From assembly GCA_017521295.1 (NCBI GenBank), contig JAFXDF010000047.1:1-38779 (forward strand): a stretch of DNA of 38,779 nt. The letters run 5' to 3'. Numbering within the stretch: the stretch's first letter is position 1; the number at the start of each line of letters is the position of its first letter. The notes below the pieces were generated by a model. The model had not been told where the DNA came from, did no database searches, and saw only the letters and a program-made list of their open reading frames with translations. A program made the translations under genes and the position numbers. The DNA comes from Clostridia bacterium. GTDB taxonomy: Bacteria > Bacillota > Clostridia > Oscillospirales > Butyricicoccaceae. Below are positions 10,459 through 17,677 of the stretch, piece by piece.

Positions 10459-10707
10459 ATGAAGCCGCGAAAGGCGGAATACGGAACCAAGAATATTTGC
10501 GGCGCAAATATCGAGCGCATCCGCAAGGCCCAGGGTATCAAACAATCTGCCCTGATCTCTAAAATGCAGTTGCTGGGTGTAGATATCAACCCCTCCAGCA
10601 TGTCCAAACTGGAAGGCCAGACCCGGATCGCAACCGATATCGAGCTGAAGGCCATTGCTACTGCCCTTGGTGTTTCCATGGACGAACTTGTTGCCGAAAA
10701 CAAATAA
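10459..10707 (+). CDS. Small XRE-family helix-turn-helix regulator
   Basis: 82 residues, essentially one Cro/C1-type HTH domain. NIERIRKAQGIKQSALISKMQ covers helices 1 and 2, INPSSMSKLEGQ is the recognition region, and ELKAIATALGVSMDELV forms the closing helices. The start at 10459 (MKPRKAEYG) has GGAGG eight bases upstream; an ATG at 10444 would include the ribosome site itself. It is divergent from the solute-binding lipoprotein and the obvious candidate to bind the palindrome at 10376-10396. It has no sensor domain, so the signal, if any, must come from a partner or from protein level. Confidence 0.85.
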   Translation: MKPRKAEYGTKNICGANIERIRKAQGIKQSALISKMQLLGVDINPSSMSKLEGQTRIATDIELKAIATALGVSMDELVAENK

Positions 10708-10741
10708 AACCGCCCTTTGCCAAAAGGCAAAGGCGGTTTTT
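10706..10741. terminator. Bidirectional terminator between XRE gene and yebC
   Basis: ACCGCC(C)TTTGCC and GGCAAAGGCGGT pair around an AAAA loop, with A-runs on the left and T-runs on the right. It can therefore end the regulator transcript (plus) and the convergent yebC transcript (minus). Confidence 0.88.
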
Positions 10742-10756
10742 GCATTCATAATAAGA

Positions 10757-11482
10757 TTAGTCTTCCCAGTTATGCCAGACATCCTGGATGTCGTCGTTGG
10801 CCTCCATGGCCTCCAGCATCTTCTCCATGTTCTTGATGTCGTCTTCGTTGGTCAGAGCGGTGTAGGTCTGGGGGATCATCTGGATCTCGGCCTCCAGGAA
10901 CTCCAGGCCCTCGGCCTTCAGAGCGTCCTTGACGGCGTCGAAATCATCGGGCTCGGTGTAGATCTCGAAGATGTTCTCCTCCACCTGGAAGTCGGAAGCG
11001 CCGGCCTCCAGAGCCTGCATCATGACGGTCTCCTCGTCCAGGTCCTCGCCGTCGATGGCGATGAAGCCCTTCTTGTCGAACTGCCAGGACACGCAGCCGG
11101 AAGCGCCCATGCCCTTGCCGTACTTGTCCAGATAATGACGGACTTCGGCAACGGTACGGTTCTTGTTATCGGTCAGAGCGTCCACCAGAACGGCGACACC
11201 GCCGGGACCGTAGCCCTCGTAGGTGACATGCTCATAGTTCTCGGTGGCAGCGCCGGATTTATACTTGTCCAGAGTGCGCTTGATGTTGTCGTTGGGGACG
11301 TTTTCGCTCTTGGCGCGGGAAATAACAGCAGCCAGCTTGGAGTTGGAGTTGGGGTCAGCGCCGCCACCCTCCTTGATGGCGATGGCCATCTCGCGGGCGT
11401 ACTTGGTAAAGATCTTGGCCTTCTTGGCGTCGGCAGCGCCCTTGGTCTTCTGAATATTATGCCATTTGGAATGTCCGGACAT
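10757..11482 (-). CDS. yebC: YebC/PmpR-family protein
   Basis: 241 residues beginning MSGHSKWHNIQKTKGAADAK, the invariant N-terminus of the family. It then has ARSENVPNDNI-like (here AKSENVPNDNIKRTLDK) and YEGYGPGGVAVLVDALTDNKNRT. Members were described as transcription factors; recent work ties YebC-type proteins to translation of proline-rich stretches. The start at 11482 has GGAGG upstream; the 15 bases before it encode no conserved residues. It is transcribed alone from the promoter at 11538-11566 and ends at the shared terminator. Confidence 0.95.
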   Translation of the reverse strand: MSGHSKWHNIQKTKGAADAKKAKIFTKYAREMAIAIKEGGGADPNSNSKLAAVISRAKSENVPNDNIKRTLDKYKSGAATENYEHVTYEGYGPGGVAVLVDALTDNKNRTVAEVRHYLDKYGKGMGASGCVSWQFDKKGFIAIDGEDLDEETVMMQALEAGASDFQVEENIFEIYTEPDDFDAVKDALKAEGLEFLEAEIQMIPQTYTALTNEDDIKNMEKMLEAMEANDDIQDVWHNWED

Positions 11483-11537
11483 AGGTGGTTCCTCCATTTA
11501 TGATAAATTAAAAATAAACGCAATATTCTAATTGTCC

Positions 11538-11566
11538 ATTGTAGCACAAGGTTTTTGCTCTGGCAA
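11538..11566 (-). promoter_or_regulatory. Sigma-A promoter of yebC
   Basis: TTGCCA (11561-11566) and TACAAT (11538-11543) with a 17-bp spacer on the minus strand, about 55 bp before the yebC start. Confidence 0.75.
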
Positions 11567-11646
11567 GTCCTTTTCCCGGGAAATGTGGGTATAATCCGCC
11601 GAAAATGCCCCAAAATAGAAGCGATGACCTTGGGAGGTGAAAGGAA

Positions 11647-11736
11647 ATGGAAAAGAACAACTGCCAGAAGCGTGAGAAGCAGGACAAGAACAATCAGCGC
11701 AACAAGACCAACAACCAGAACGAAAAGCAGCTGTAA
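11647..11736 (+). CDS. 29-residue Asn/Lys/Gln-rich peptide
   Basis: A short frame starting MEKNNCQKREKQDKNNQR and ending NEKQL, made almost only of N, K, Q, E, R and D with one cysteine. A good GGGAGG site lies ten bases before the ATG, a TATAAT box (11590-11595) about 50 bases before it, and a strong hairpin follows the stop. These signals together support a real gene. The composition is highly hydrophilic and probably disordered. It recalls small spore-associated or stress peptides of Clostridia in style, but I recognise no family and assign no function. Confidence 0.5.
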   Translation: MEKNNCQKREKQDKNNQRNKTNNQNEKQL

Positions 11737-11746
11737 GGATAGGAAA

Positions 11747-11775
11747 GGCGGCGGGGCATGGGCCCCGCCGCCGGG
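11747..11775. terminator. GC-rich hairpin between the small peptide gene and the convergent membrane gene
   Basis: GGCGGCGGGGC (11747-11757) pairs with GCCCCGCCGCC (11762-11772). T-rich sequence follows on the plus side (GGTGGTTT) and a short TTTCC on the minus side. It probably ends both transcripts, although the U-tracts are modest. Confidence 0.65.
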
Positions 11776-11779
11776 TGGT

Positions 11780-12565
11780 TTAATCACAAATGTAATAAGC
11801 GCTCAGCGCGGCCTCAAACGTTTCATAGCTGGGAGCGAATCGGCAAAAGCCGGCCCACCGTTCACCTACATAGTGCCGGTCATAAAGCCCGGTGATGACC
11901 ACATGATCCTGCAGCTCAAAGTCGAAACTGCCCGCGCTGTCACCCCCAGAACGATAATTGGTATAAGCGCGGAGGTCGCCGGTCACGCCATCAGCTGTCC
12001 AAAGGCCCGCGGCGGCATAAGGCACGTGGCTGCCGTATGTTTCCGGATCTCCCACACAGGTGATGCCAAAACGGTTGCGGCCGCCCATCTCTCCAGCAAA
12101 GGGGCTTTTCCAGCGATCACTGTTCCACCAACCACCGCAAAGAACGATCCATTCCTGCGTATAGCCATCATAAAAGACCACTGGAGACAGAACGGTGATA
12201 TCCACACCGTTTCTGAGAGCGTATTCCGTGTCCACATGGTGCTGGCCGGGCTGCTTCAGCAGATAAATCCCCTCTTTCATCAGCTCGGGCAACAGATGCG
12301 CATTTCCGGTGCAGCCGTATTCCAGAAGCAGGGCTTCCACCTTTGTCAGGCGAGCATCCTCGTTGGCGGAGATCTGTCCCGCCATGCGGTTATCGATTTC
12401 GGTTTTGAAGGCCAGCTTGTCAGCCGCGGAAACGCTCTCCGGCGCGGTATCCATACTAAACTGCGTTCCCGCCGGTGCTCCAAGGGATGCAAAGCGCAGC
12501 AGCAACACACCGACCACCGACAGAACCGCCAAAACAACGAAAATCAACCAAAAGCGTTTTTTCAT
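11780..12565 (-). CDS. Unknown exported or membrane-anchored protein
   Basis: 261 residues from the ATG at 12565, seven bases after a GGAGG site; a GTG two codons earlier overlaps that spacing. The N-terminus MKKRFWLIFVVLAVLSVVGV is a signal anchor without a lipobox. The rest is a soluble, aromatic-rich domain with two short tryptophan clusters (CGGWWNSDRW and VGERWAGF) and several cysteines. I recognise no family. It is the last gene of a run of three small membrane-protein genes (13380 to 11780) read in one direction with gaps of 47 and 18 bp. Confidence 0.72.
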   Translation of the reverse strand: MKKRFWLIFVVLAVLSVVGVLLLRFASLGAPAGTQFSMDTAPESVSAADKLAFKTEIDNRMAGQISANEDARLTKVEALLLEYGCTGNAHLLPELMKEGIYLLKQPGQHHVDTEYALRNGVDITVLSPVVFYDGYTQEWIVLCGGWWNSDRWKSPFAGEMGGRNRFGITCVGDPETYGSHVPYAAAGLWTADGVTGDLRAYTNYRSGGDSAGSFDFELQDHVVITGLYDRHYVGERWAGFCRFAPSYETFEAALSAYYICD

Positions 12566-12583
12566 AGTCACCCCTCCGGAACG

Positions 12584-13033
12584 CTATGTTTCTTCCATCT
12601 CCCGCTGCGCACGCAAACGGCGGCGCTGGTGCTTTTCAAGGATGAGCGATGTCCAGACCGCCAGCAGGCCGCCGCCAAGCAACAGAATGACGGATGGACT
12701 GTCTTCAAGCTGCCGCTGCACAAACACGGCCGCCGTCACCGCCAAAAAGCCGATATAGCGGCACAAGGAATACCACTTCGGAAAGGGCAATTGCTTTTTC
12801 CGCCAGCGCAGGCGGCCGTAGAACTCCGCCAAAAAAGCGCAGATGCCCAGCAGACTCAGGATCAGACCGTATCGGCTGCCCTCAGGATGGGGCCCGAAAA
12901 CACACAGCGCCCAGGCCAGGCACTGACAGGCAACGCCGGCATTGCCGATGGATTGCCAGTTTCCGCGAACAGCAGGCGTAATCCCGGGCAGCTCCTGTTT
13001 GGGCTGCGGGACAGGCCGATGAATACTATGCAT
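12584..13033 (-). CDS. Small four-helix membrane protein of unknown function
   Basis: 149 residues with four likely transmembrane segments: around AGVACQCLAWALCVFG, YGLILSLLGICAFLAEF, YIGFLAVTAAVFVQ and VILLLGGGLLAVWTSLI. The tail is very basic (EKHQRRRLRAQRE). The ATG at 13033 is preceded by GGAGG with a 7-nt spacer. No family recognised. It lies between two other unknown membrane-protein genes in one likely operon. Confidence 0.7.
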   Translation of the reverse strand: MHSIHRPVPQPKQELPGITPAVRGNWQSIGNAGVACQCLAWALCVFGPHPEGSRYGLILSLLGICAFLAEFYGRLRWRKKQLPFPKWYSLCRYIGFLAVTAAVFVQRQLEDSPSVILLLGGGLLAVWTSLILEKHQRRRLRAQREMEET

Positions 13034-13080
13034 ATAAAAACCTCCTTTACCCTAACCGATTCAAGTATTAGCGCATACGA

Positions 13081-13380
13081 TTACTTATATTTCCAAAACC
13101 AGCCTAACAGCGGGGAGAGCAAAGCAAGAGCCAGCAGCTCATAAGCCACCAAGGCCAACGGTCCCATGGCGTTCCATCCATCCCAGACGGTATGCAGACA
13201 GACTAGCAGAACACCGCCCGCTGCAGCCAGAAGTGCCGGGCCCACCGCCCAAAAGCGGCGGAAAGACTTGCGCGCAGGCATAACAACCAGGCCAATTTCT
13301 ACGGATGCCAGCAGTGCGATGACCAACAGGCGCAGTGCATCGCCCCCGTTGCGCAATCCCAGATAAAGCAAACACAGCAT
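13081..13380 (-). CDS. Small three-helix membrane protein of unknown function
   Basis: 99 residues with three hydrophobic segments (LRLLVIALLASVEIGLVVM, AVGPALLAAAGGVLLVCLH, GPLALVAYELLALALLSPL) and a short basic loop ARKSFRRF. The start has a GGAGG site seven bases upstream. It is the first gene of a three-gene unit; a plausible promoter is TAGACA (13425-13430) with AATACT (13402-13407), 17 bp apart. No family recognised. Confidence 0.68.
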   Translation of the reverse strand: MLCLLYLGLRNGGDALRLLVIALLASVEIGLVVMPARKSFRRFWAVGPALLAAAGGVLLVCLHTVWDGWNAMGPLALVAYELLALALLSPLLGWFWKYK

Positions 13381-13401
13381 TCAACCGCCTCCTTTGCTTC
13401 C

Positions 13402-13430
13402 AGTATTGCATAGATCGGGGCAGCTGTCTA
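13402..13430 (-). promoter_or_regulatory. Candidate promoter of the three-gene membrane cluster
   Basis: TAGACA and AATACT on the minus strand with a 17-bp spacer, just upstream of the first membrane gene and after the arsC-like terminator. The -10 box matches the consensus at four of six bases, so this is tentative. Confidence 0.4.
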
Positions 13431-13463
13431 CTGTTCGCGCCGACATTTCAGAAAGAATTAAGA

Positions 13464-13487
13464 AAAGCCGCCCCGAAAGGCGGCTTT
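13464..13487 (-). terminator. Intrinsic terminator of the aldolase-to-arsC operon
   Basis: AAAGCCGCC and GGCGGCTTT form a 9-bp stem; on the minus strand TTTTCTTAATTC follows. It lies 5 bp past the stop of the arsC-like gene and closes the six-gene unit that starts near 17600. Confidence 0.85.
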
Positions 13488-13492
13488 GTGTC

Positions 13493-13828
13493 TTATTCCC
13501 AGGTTTCCCACACTTCGGGGCAATAGCCCACGGTGGCCTGTTTTCCGTTGCGGACAATGGGGGTGCGCAGCAGAGCGGGATCCTCCAGCAGGCGCTCCTC
13601 CTTCTGGCTGTCATAGGCCATGTACTTCAGGGTGGCGGCCTCCTTTGCCTTGGGGTCGATCAGGTTGTCCAGACCGCCCACCGCCTGCTTGACGCTCTGC
13701 AGTTCCCGGGGGCTGAGGCCCTTTTGGGTCAGGTCGATGGCCTGGAATTTGATCCGGCGCTCCTGGAACCAGCGCTGGGCCTTTTTGGTGTCAAAGCACT
13801 TGTTTTTTCCGTAGATCTGAATATTCAT
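13493..13828 (-). CDS. ArsC/Spx-superfamily thioredoxin-fold protein
   Basis: 111 residues with the N-terminal motif YGKNKCFDTKKAQRWF, which places the single active-site-like cysteine at Cys11. It continues with LLRTPIVRNGKQATVGY near the end, both typical of the arsenate-reductase-related YffB/Spx group. It lacks the CXXC of Spx, and arsenate reduction is unproven for such members; a glutathione- or thiol-dependent reductase role is the usual guess. It starts 3 bp after the yitT stop and is the last gene of the operon. Confidence 0.82.
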   Translation of the reverse strand: MNIQIYGKNKCFDTKKAQRWFQERRIKFQAIDLTQKGLSPRELQSVKQAVGGLDNLIDPKAKEAATLKYMAYDSQKEERLLEDPALLRTPIVRNGKQATVGYCPEVWETWE

Positions 13829-13831
13829 ACA

Positions 13832-14692
13832 TCACTGCCCCAATCTCTTGAAGTTATGACCAAAGACCTCGCTGATGTTGGAGATCATCATAAAGGCGTT
13901 TTCATCCTTTTCCAGAATCAGCCTCTTCAGCATACCGGTCTCATGCCGACGGACCGCGCAGATGAGCACCATGCGCTTGTCGCCGGTATACATGCCGGTA
14001 CCGTCCATACCGGTGCAGCCACGGTGAAGCTCTTCCATAATGACGCCTGCCACTTCTTTGGGCTTGGAAGTGATGATCATGGCGCTCTTCTGGGCATCCA
14101 TGCCGTACACCATCTTGTCGATGACCATGCTGGTCAGATAGCTGGTGATCATGGCGTAAAGAGCGCTGTCGATGTTGCCGTAGATCAGCGCGGAGCCCAC
14201 GATGACAAAGGTGTTGATGGCAAAATTGGTGGTGCCGATGGGCAGATCCATCTTGCCGTTGAGCCACTTGGATACAATATCCACACCGCCGGTGGTGCCG
14301 CCGGCCCGGAAGATCATACCGTAGCCAACACCCATGACCACACCGCCGTACAGGGCGGCGATGAGCATCTCTCCGTCAAAGGCAGGCAGCAGCGGCTCCA
14401 GAAGATCGGTGAACACCGAGCTGACCACGATGGCAAAGGTGGTTTTCATAAAGAATTCCCGTCCCATATTTCTCCAGCCCAGGAACAAAAGGGGGATATT
14501 CAGCACGATGGTCACCACGCCGATGGGCATGCTCCACAGGAAGTTTGCCACCAGAGCCAGACCGGACACGCCGCCCATGGGGATATGCAGGGGCTTGATG
14601 AAATACAGCTGACCCAGAGCATAGATCAGCGAACCCAGTGTGATGAACAGGTAGTTCATCACTTCTTCTTTGGACAAACGCAGCTTTTTCAT
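13832..14692 (-). CDS. YitT-family membrane protein (DUF161 + DUF2179)
   Basis: 286 residues. The first 200 hold about five transmembrane helices with the family landmarks FIKPLHIPMGGVSGLALV, YGMIFRAGGTTGGVDIV and YGNIDSALYAMITSYLTS. The C-terminal 85 residues form the soluble DUF2179 domain (MIITSKPKEVAGVIMEELHRG, ending ISEVFGHNFKRL). The function is unknown, and proposals include export of small molecules. The ATG overlaps the stop of the HAD gene by four bases. Confidence 0.92.
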   Translation of the reverse strand: MKKLRLSKEEVMNYLFITLGSLIYALGQLYFIKPLHIPMGGVSGLALVANFLWSMPIGVVTIVLNIPLLFLGWRNMGREFFMKTTFAIVVSSVFTDLLEPLLPAFDGEMLIAALYGGVVMGVGYGMIFRAGGTTGGVDIVSKWLNGKMDLPIGTTNFAINTFVIVGSALIYGNIDSALYAMITSYLTSMVIDKMVYGMDAQKSAMIITSKPKEVAGVIMEELHRGCTGMDGTGMYTGDKRMVLICAVRRHETGMLKRLILEKDENAFMMISNISEVFGHNFKRLGQ

Positions 14693-15498
14693 AACAATCC
14701 TTTCTCAATGCAGGCAATCAGGTGTGCGATAGCATGTTTTTTATATTCCGGCAGGATGTGCCGGGCGATGGACAGCACCTCCGGGCAGGCGTCGGCAGGG
14801 GCGCAGCTGTGCAGTGCGCTCTTCAGCAGCTGCACATCGTTGGTGCCGTCGCCGGCCACATAAACGTTTTCCGGCTCGATGCTCAGCAGCTCCCACAGGT
14901 GCCTTGCGGCAGCCCCCTTGTTGGTCTGGGGATGCATGATCTCCAGCATGTGGGGCGAGGAAAACTGCAGGAAAAACTGTCCGGGAAACTGCGTTTCAAT
15001 AAAGTCGGCCATCAGAGGCAGGCGCTCCTCCTCCCCCGTCACCACCAGGCTGAGCCAGGGCTGGGGGATGTCCTCCGCCGGGCAGGGATTCCAGGGCATC
15101 TTCACATTCCGGAAGTGCCGCCGGGTCCAAAAGCTGTCCTGGGCAACATAAGGGATGTGATCGGCATAAACCTCGATGCCGGCGTCGGGAAACCGGGCTT
15201 CCAGCGCCTTGCAAAGGCGAAAACCCTTCTCCCCAACACAGGTGTCAAGCACATCGGCTTTCCGAGCAAAATCATAGATCACCGAGCCGTTGTAGATGAT
15301 GGCCGGAGCGTTGATCTCCAGTTCGGGAAAGAAATGCTCCATCCCGGCCTTGCTTCGGCCGGTGGCAACGGTGAACAGACCACCGTTGTCCATGAAGTAC
15401 CGGGCCGCCGCCCGGTTCTCTTCTGAGATATGGTGATCGTCAAACAAATAGGTGCCGTCCAGATCGGTGAGGATCAGCTTTCCTTCAAACAGCTTCAT
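14689..15498 (-). CDS. HAD-superfamily phosphatase, Cof type
   Basis: 269 residues. The HAD motif I is LTDLDGTYL near residue 11, motif II is TVATGRS, and the acidic motif IV is VAGDGTNDVQLLKSA. The C2-type cap lies between them. These enzymes dephosphorylate sugar phosphates or flavin and PLP precursors; the substrate here cannot be read from the sequence. It is coupled by 4-bp overlaps both to the RluA-type gene upstream and to yitT downstream. Confidence 0.9.
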   Translation of the reverse strand: MKLFEGKLILTDLDGTYLFDDHHISEENRAAARYFMDNGGLFTVATGRSKAGMEHFFPELEINAPAIIYNGSVIYDFARKADVLDTCVGEKGFRLCKALEARFPDAGIEVYADHIPYVAQDSFWTRRHFRNVKMPWNPCPAEDIPQPWLSLVVTGEEERLPLMADFIETQFPGQFFLQFSSPHMLEIMHPQTNKGAAARHLWELLSIEPENVYVAGDGTNDVQLLKSALHSCAPADACPEVLSIARHILPEYKKHAIAHLIACIEKGLL

Positions 15499-16412
15499 GA
15501 CATTCTCCCCAGTTTATCCAGAAAGTCCCGGAAATATGCCGGCAGTTCGCTTTCCACCAGACGGAGCTGCCCGTCAGCGGGATGCAGGAAGGAAAGCTGC
15601 CGGGCGTGCAGGCACTGGCCGCCCAGATCCACCCTGGATTTGGAAGGTCCGTAGACCTCGTCGCCGGCGATGGGATAGCCCAGGCTGGCCATGTGAACGC
15701 GGATCTGGTGGGTGCGGCCGGTTTCCAGTTTGCAGCGCACGTGGGTATAGCCGGGATACCGGCCGATGACCTCGTAATGGGTGACCGCCCTTCTACCGTC
15801 AGAAACGATGGCCATCTTCTTCCGGTCTTTGGGACTGCGGCCCAGAGGTGCGTCCACCGTGCCCTTATCCTCCTTCAGATTGCCGATGACCACCGCTTCG
15901 TAAGTGCGGGACAGGGTGTGGTCCTTCAGCTGTTCGGAAAGATACAGGTGTGCTTTGTCGTTTTTGGCGATGATCAAAAGGCCCGAGGTGTCCTTGTCGA
16001 TGCGGTGGACGATGCCCGGACGGAAGGCGCCACCAATGCCAGAAAGGCTGTCGCCGCAATGATACAGCACGGCGTTGACCACCGTGCCGTCGGGGTTGCC
16101 GGGGGCGGGATGCACCACCATGCCCTTGGGCTTGTTGATCACCAAAAGGTCATCGTCCTCATAGGCGATGTCCAGAGGGATGTTCTGGGGCACGGCGTCA
16201 ATGGGCTCGGGATCGGGCAGATCGACCCGGAGGGTCTCACCACCTGTCAGCTTGTAGTTCTTTTTCAGCGGCTTGTCACCCAGCAGGACCTGGCCCTCTT
16301 CCAGCAGCCGCTGAGCCGCCGAACGGGTCAGTTCTTCCAGCTGGTCGGCCAAAAACTGGTCCAGACGGCAGCCCTTGTCCTCAGGCGTCGCTGTCAGAAA
16401 GACGGTCTCCAT
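15495..16412 (-). CDS. RluA-family pseudouridine synthase (RluD-like)
   Basis: 305 residues. An S4 RNA-binding domain covers about residues 15-75, then the catalytic domain has HRIDKDTSGLLIIAKND with the active-site Asp, and GRTHQIRVHMASLGYPIAGD at the end. The family isomerises uridines in 23S rRNA or tRNA; the lspA-rluD neighbourhood is typical for the RluD-like member in Firmicutes. The ATG at 16412 has GGAGG nine bases upstream, inside the lspA 3' end, so the two genes overlap by 32 bases. Confidence 0.93.
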   Translation of the reverse strand: METVFLTATPEDKGCRLDQFLADQLEELTRSAAQRLLEEGQVLLGDKPLKKNYKLTGGETLRVDLPDPEPIDAVPQNIPLDIAYEDDDLLVINKPKGMVVHPAPGNPDGTVVNAVLYHCGDSLSGIGGAFRPGIVHRIDKDTSGLLIIAKNDKAHLYLSEQLKDHTLSRTYEAVVIGNLKEDKGTVDAPLGRSPKDRKKMAIVSDGRRAVTHYEVIGRYPGYTHVRCKLETGRTHQIRVHMASLGYPIAGDEVYGPSKSRVDLGGQCLHARQLSFLHPADGQLRLVESELPAYFRDFLDKLGRMS

Positions 16413-16887
16413 CTTCCGCCGCCTCCTTTTTGGCTTTTTCGATCCGGGGCTCCATCACCAGGATGTAGAGCATCATCATGCCAACACCCACGCACAGGAA
16501 AATGTCCGCCACGTTGAAAACAGGGAAATCAATGAGGCAAAAGTCGAACATATCCACCACATAGCCCAGAAGGATGCGGTCGATCATATTGCCGATGGCG
16601 CCGCCGATGATCAGCTGCAGGCTCAGCCGGCCGAAGGCGTTCTGCATCCAGCCCTTGCACAAAGCCCACAAAAGGCCTGCCAGCAGGATCAGCGTCACCG
16701 CCAGCAGCATCCACCGTTGGCCGGTGAACATGCTGAAGGCCGCGCCGGTGTTCTCGCAATAGGTCAGGTGGAACACGCCCTTCCACAGGGGGATGGAGCC
16801 TATGGCCTGCAGGTCGGTGGCCGCCCAGTATTTGACCGCCTGGTCCAGAACGATACAGACCAGGGGAATGAGGATATTCAACAGCAT
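16381..16887 (-). CDS. lspA: Lipoprotein signal peptidase (LspA)
   Basis: 168 residues with four transmembrane helices. The two catalytic aspartates are in GNMIDRI and FNVADIF, and the conserved block NTGAAFSMF is present. LspA cleaves prolipoproteins after lipidation and would act on the several lipoproteins in this window, such as those at 9003-10340 and 31491-32663. The C-terminus has an extra charged tail (KAKKEAAEDGDRLSDSDA). AAGGAG lies five bases before the ATG, nine bp after the aldolase stop. Confidence 0.95.
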   Translation of the reverse strand: MLLNILIPLVCIVLDQAVKYWAATDLQAIGSIPLWKGVFHLTYCENTGAAFSMFTGQRWMLLAVTLILLAGLLWALCKGWMQNAFGRLSLQLIIGGAIGNMIDRILLGYVVDMFDFCLIDFPVFNVADIFLCVGVGMMMLYILVMEPRIEKAKKEAAEDGDRLSDSDA

Positions 16888-16896
16888 AAAAACTCC

Positions 16897-17571
16897 TTAT
16901 ACGGCGATGATCTCGACTTTTCCGGTGTCGGGCTTCTGCAGGGGATCGCAGGCACGCAGCGCCCGGCGGCCCTCTTCGGGGATGAGCTGCAGCTGACCGT
17001 AAGCCTTGGTGATGAACAGGGCGTGGGCGGCCTGTTCCACGGCGCAGGCCGCGTCAAAGGCGTGCCACAGGGAGGCACCCATGGCAATGGGGCCGTGGTT
17101 CTGCAAAAGGGTGACGCAGTTGTCCTCTCCGAAGCCCCGGATGGCGCTTTCGCCCAAAGCGTCGCTGCCGGGGATCTCAAAGGGCATCACTCGGACCGGG
17201 CTGGAGCAATACATGCACAGCTCGTGGTTGAACAGAGGGATCTCCTGCCCGGCCGCAGCCGCGGCGGTGGCATAGATGCTGTGGCAATGCACCACGGCAC
17301 ACACCCGGGGGTGGGTTTTATAAATAAGGGTATGCATGGGCCACTCGGAGGAAGGCTTGTAGGGGCCGTCCACGATGTTGCCCGCAATGTCGATCACGGT
17401 GATATCCTCCGGCTTGAGCAGATCGTAAGGCTTGGAGGAGGGTTTGATGGCGATGAGACCGCTTTCCCGGTCACGGACGCTGAGATTGCCGCCGGTGTGC
17501 ATGGTGAGGCCGCTCTGAAGCATCTGACGGCCGTAATAGACCACCTGTTCCCGCAGTTCCTGCAGCAGCAT
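16897..17571 (-). CDS. Class II aldolase/adducin-family protein
   Basis: 224 residues from the ATG at 17571, with AGGAG eight bases upstream; ATGs at 17577 and 17607 lie too close to or before that site. The zinc ligands and active-site residues of the L-fuculose-/L-ribulose-phosphate aldolase family are visible: HTGGNLSVRD near the start, the Glu of SSEWPMHTLIYK, the pair in VVHCHSIYAT and LLQNHGPIAMG. The sugar substrate cannot be told; fuculose-1-phosphate or methylthioribulose-phosphate-type substrates are possible. It is the first gene of the lspA operon and has a clear promoter. Confidence 0.88.
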   Translation of the reverse strand: MLLQELREQVVYYGRQMLQSGLTMHTGGNLSVRDRESGLIAIKPSSKPYDLLKPEDITVIDIAGNIVDGPYKPSSEWPMHTLIYKTHPRVCAVVHCHSIYATAAAAAGQEIPLFNHELCMYCSSPVRVMPFEIPGSDALGESAIRGFGEDNCVTLLQNHGPIAMGASLWHAFDAACAVEQAAHALFITKAYGQLQLIPEEGRRALRACDPLQKPDTGKVEIIAV

Positions 17572-17610
17572 GGGCATCGCTCCTTTCATAGGGGCATATT
17601 TTGACACTTT

Positions 17611-17639
17611 ATTATACCTCTATCGAAAGCCAAAAACAA
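17611..17639 (-). promoter_or_regulatory. Promoter of the aldolase-lspA-rluA-HAD-yitT-arsC operon
   Basis: TTGTTT (17634-17639) and a perfect TATAAT (17611-17616) with a 17-bp spacer on the minus strand, 40 bp before the aldolase start and directly after the terminator of the upstream unit. Confidence 0.75.
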
Positions 17640-17640
17640 G

Positions 17641-17665
17641 AGCCCGGCGCAATTTGCGCCGGGCT
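17641..17665 (-). terminator. Intrinsic terminator of the sigma factor operon
   Basis: AGCCCGGCGCAA and TTGCGCCGGGCT form a nearly perfect palindrome; on the minus strand TCTTGTTTTTGG follows. It lies 12 bp past the stop of the membrane protein gene. Confidence 0.85.
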
Positions 17666-17677
17666 TTTACCCATTCT

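Noticed and set aside
10393..10782. A minus-strand frame of 129 codons opposite the XRE gene
   Set aside because: Antisense to the HTH gene and reads through the bidirectional terminator; no ribosome site.
11555..13144. A 529-codon plus-strand frame across the peptide gene and membrane cluster
   Set aside because: It crosses a terminator hairpin and runs antisense to two membrane-protein genes with good ribosome sites; composition is not protein-like.
13280..13381. Possible tRNA or small RNA in short intergenic gaps across the window
   Set aside because: No cloverleaf or CCA-ending tRNA-like sequence found by eye in any gap; gaps are explained by promoters and terminators.
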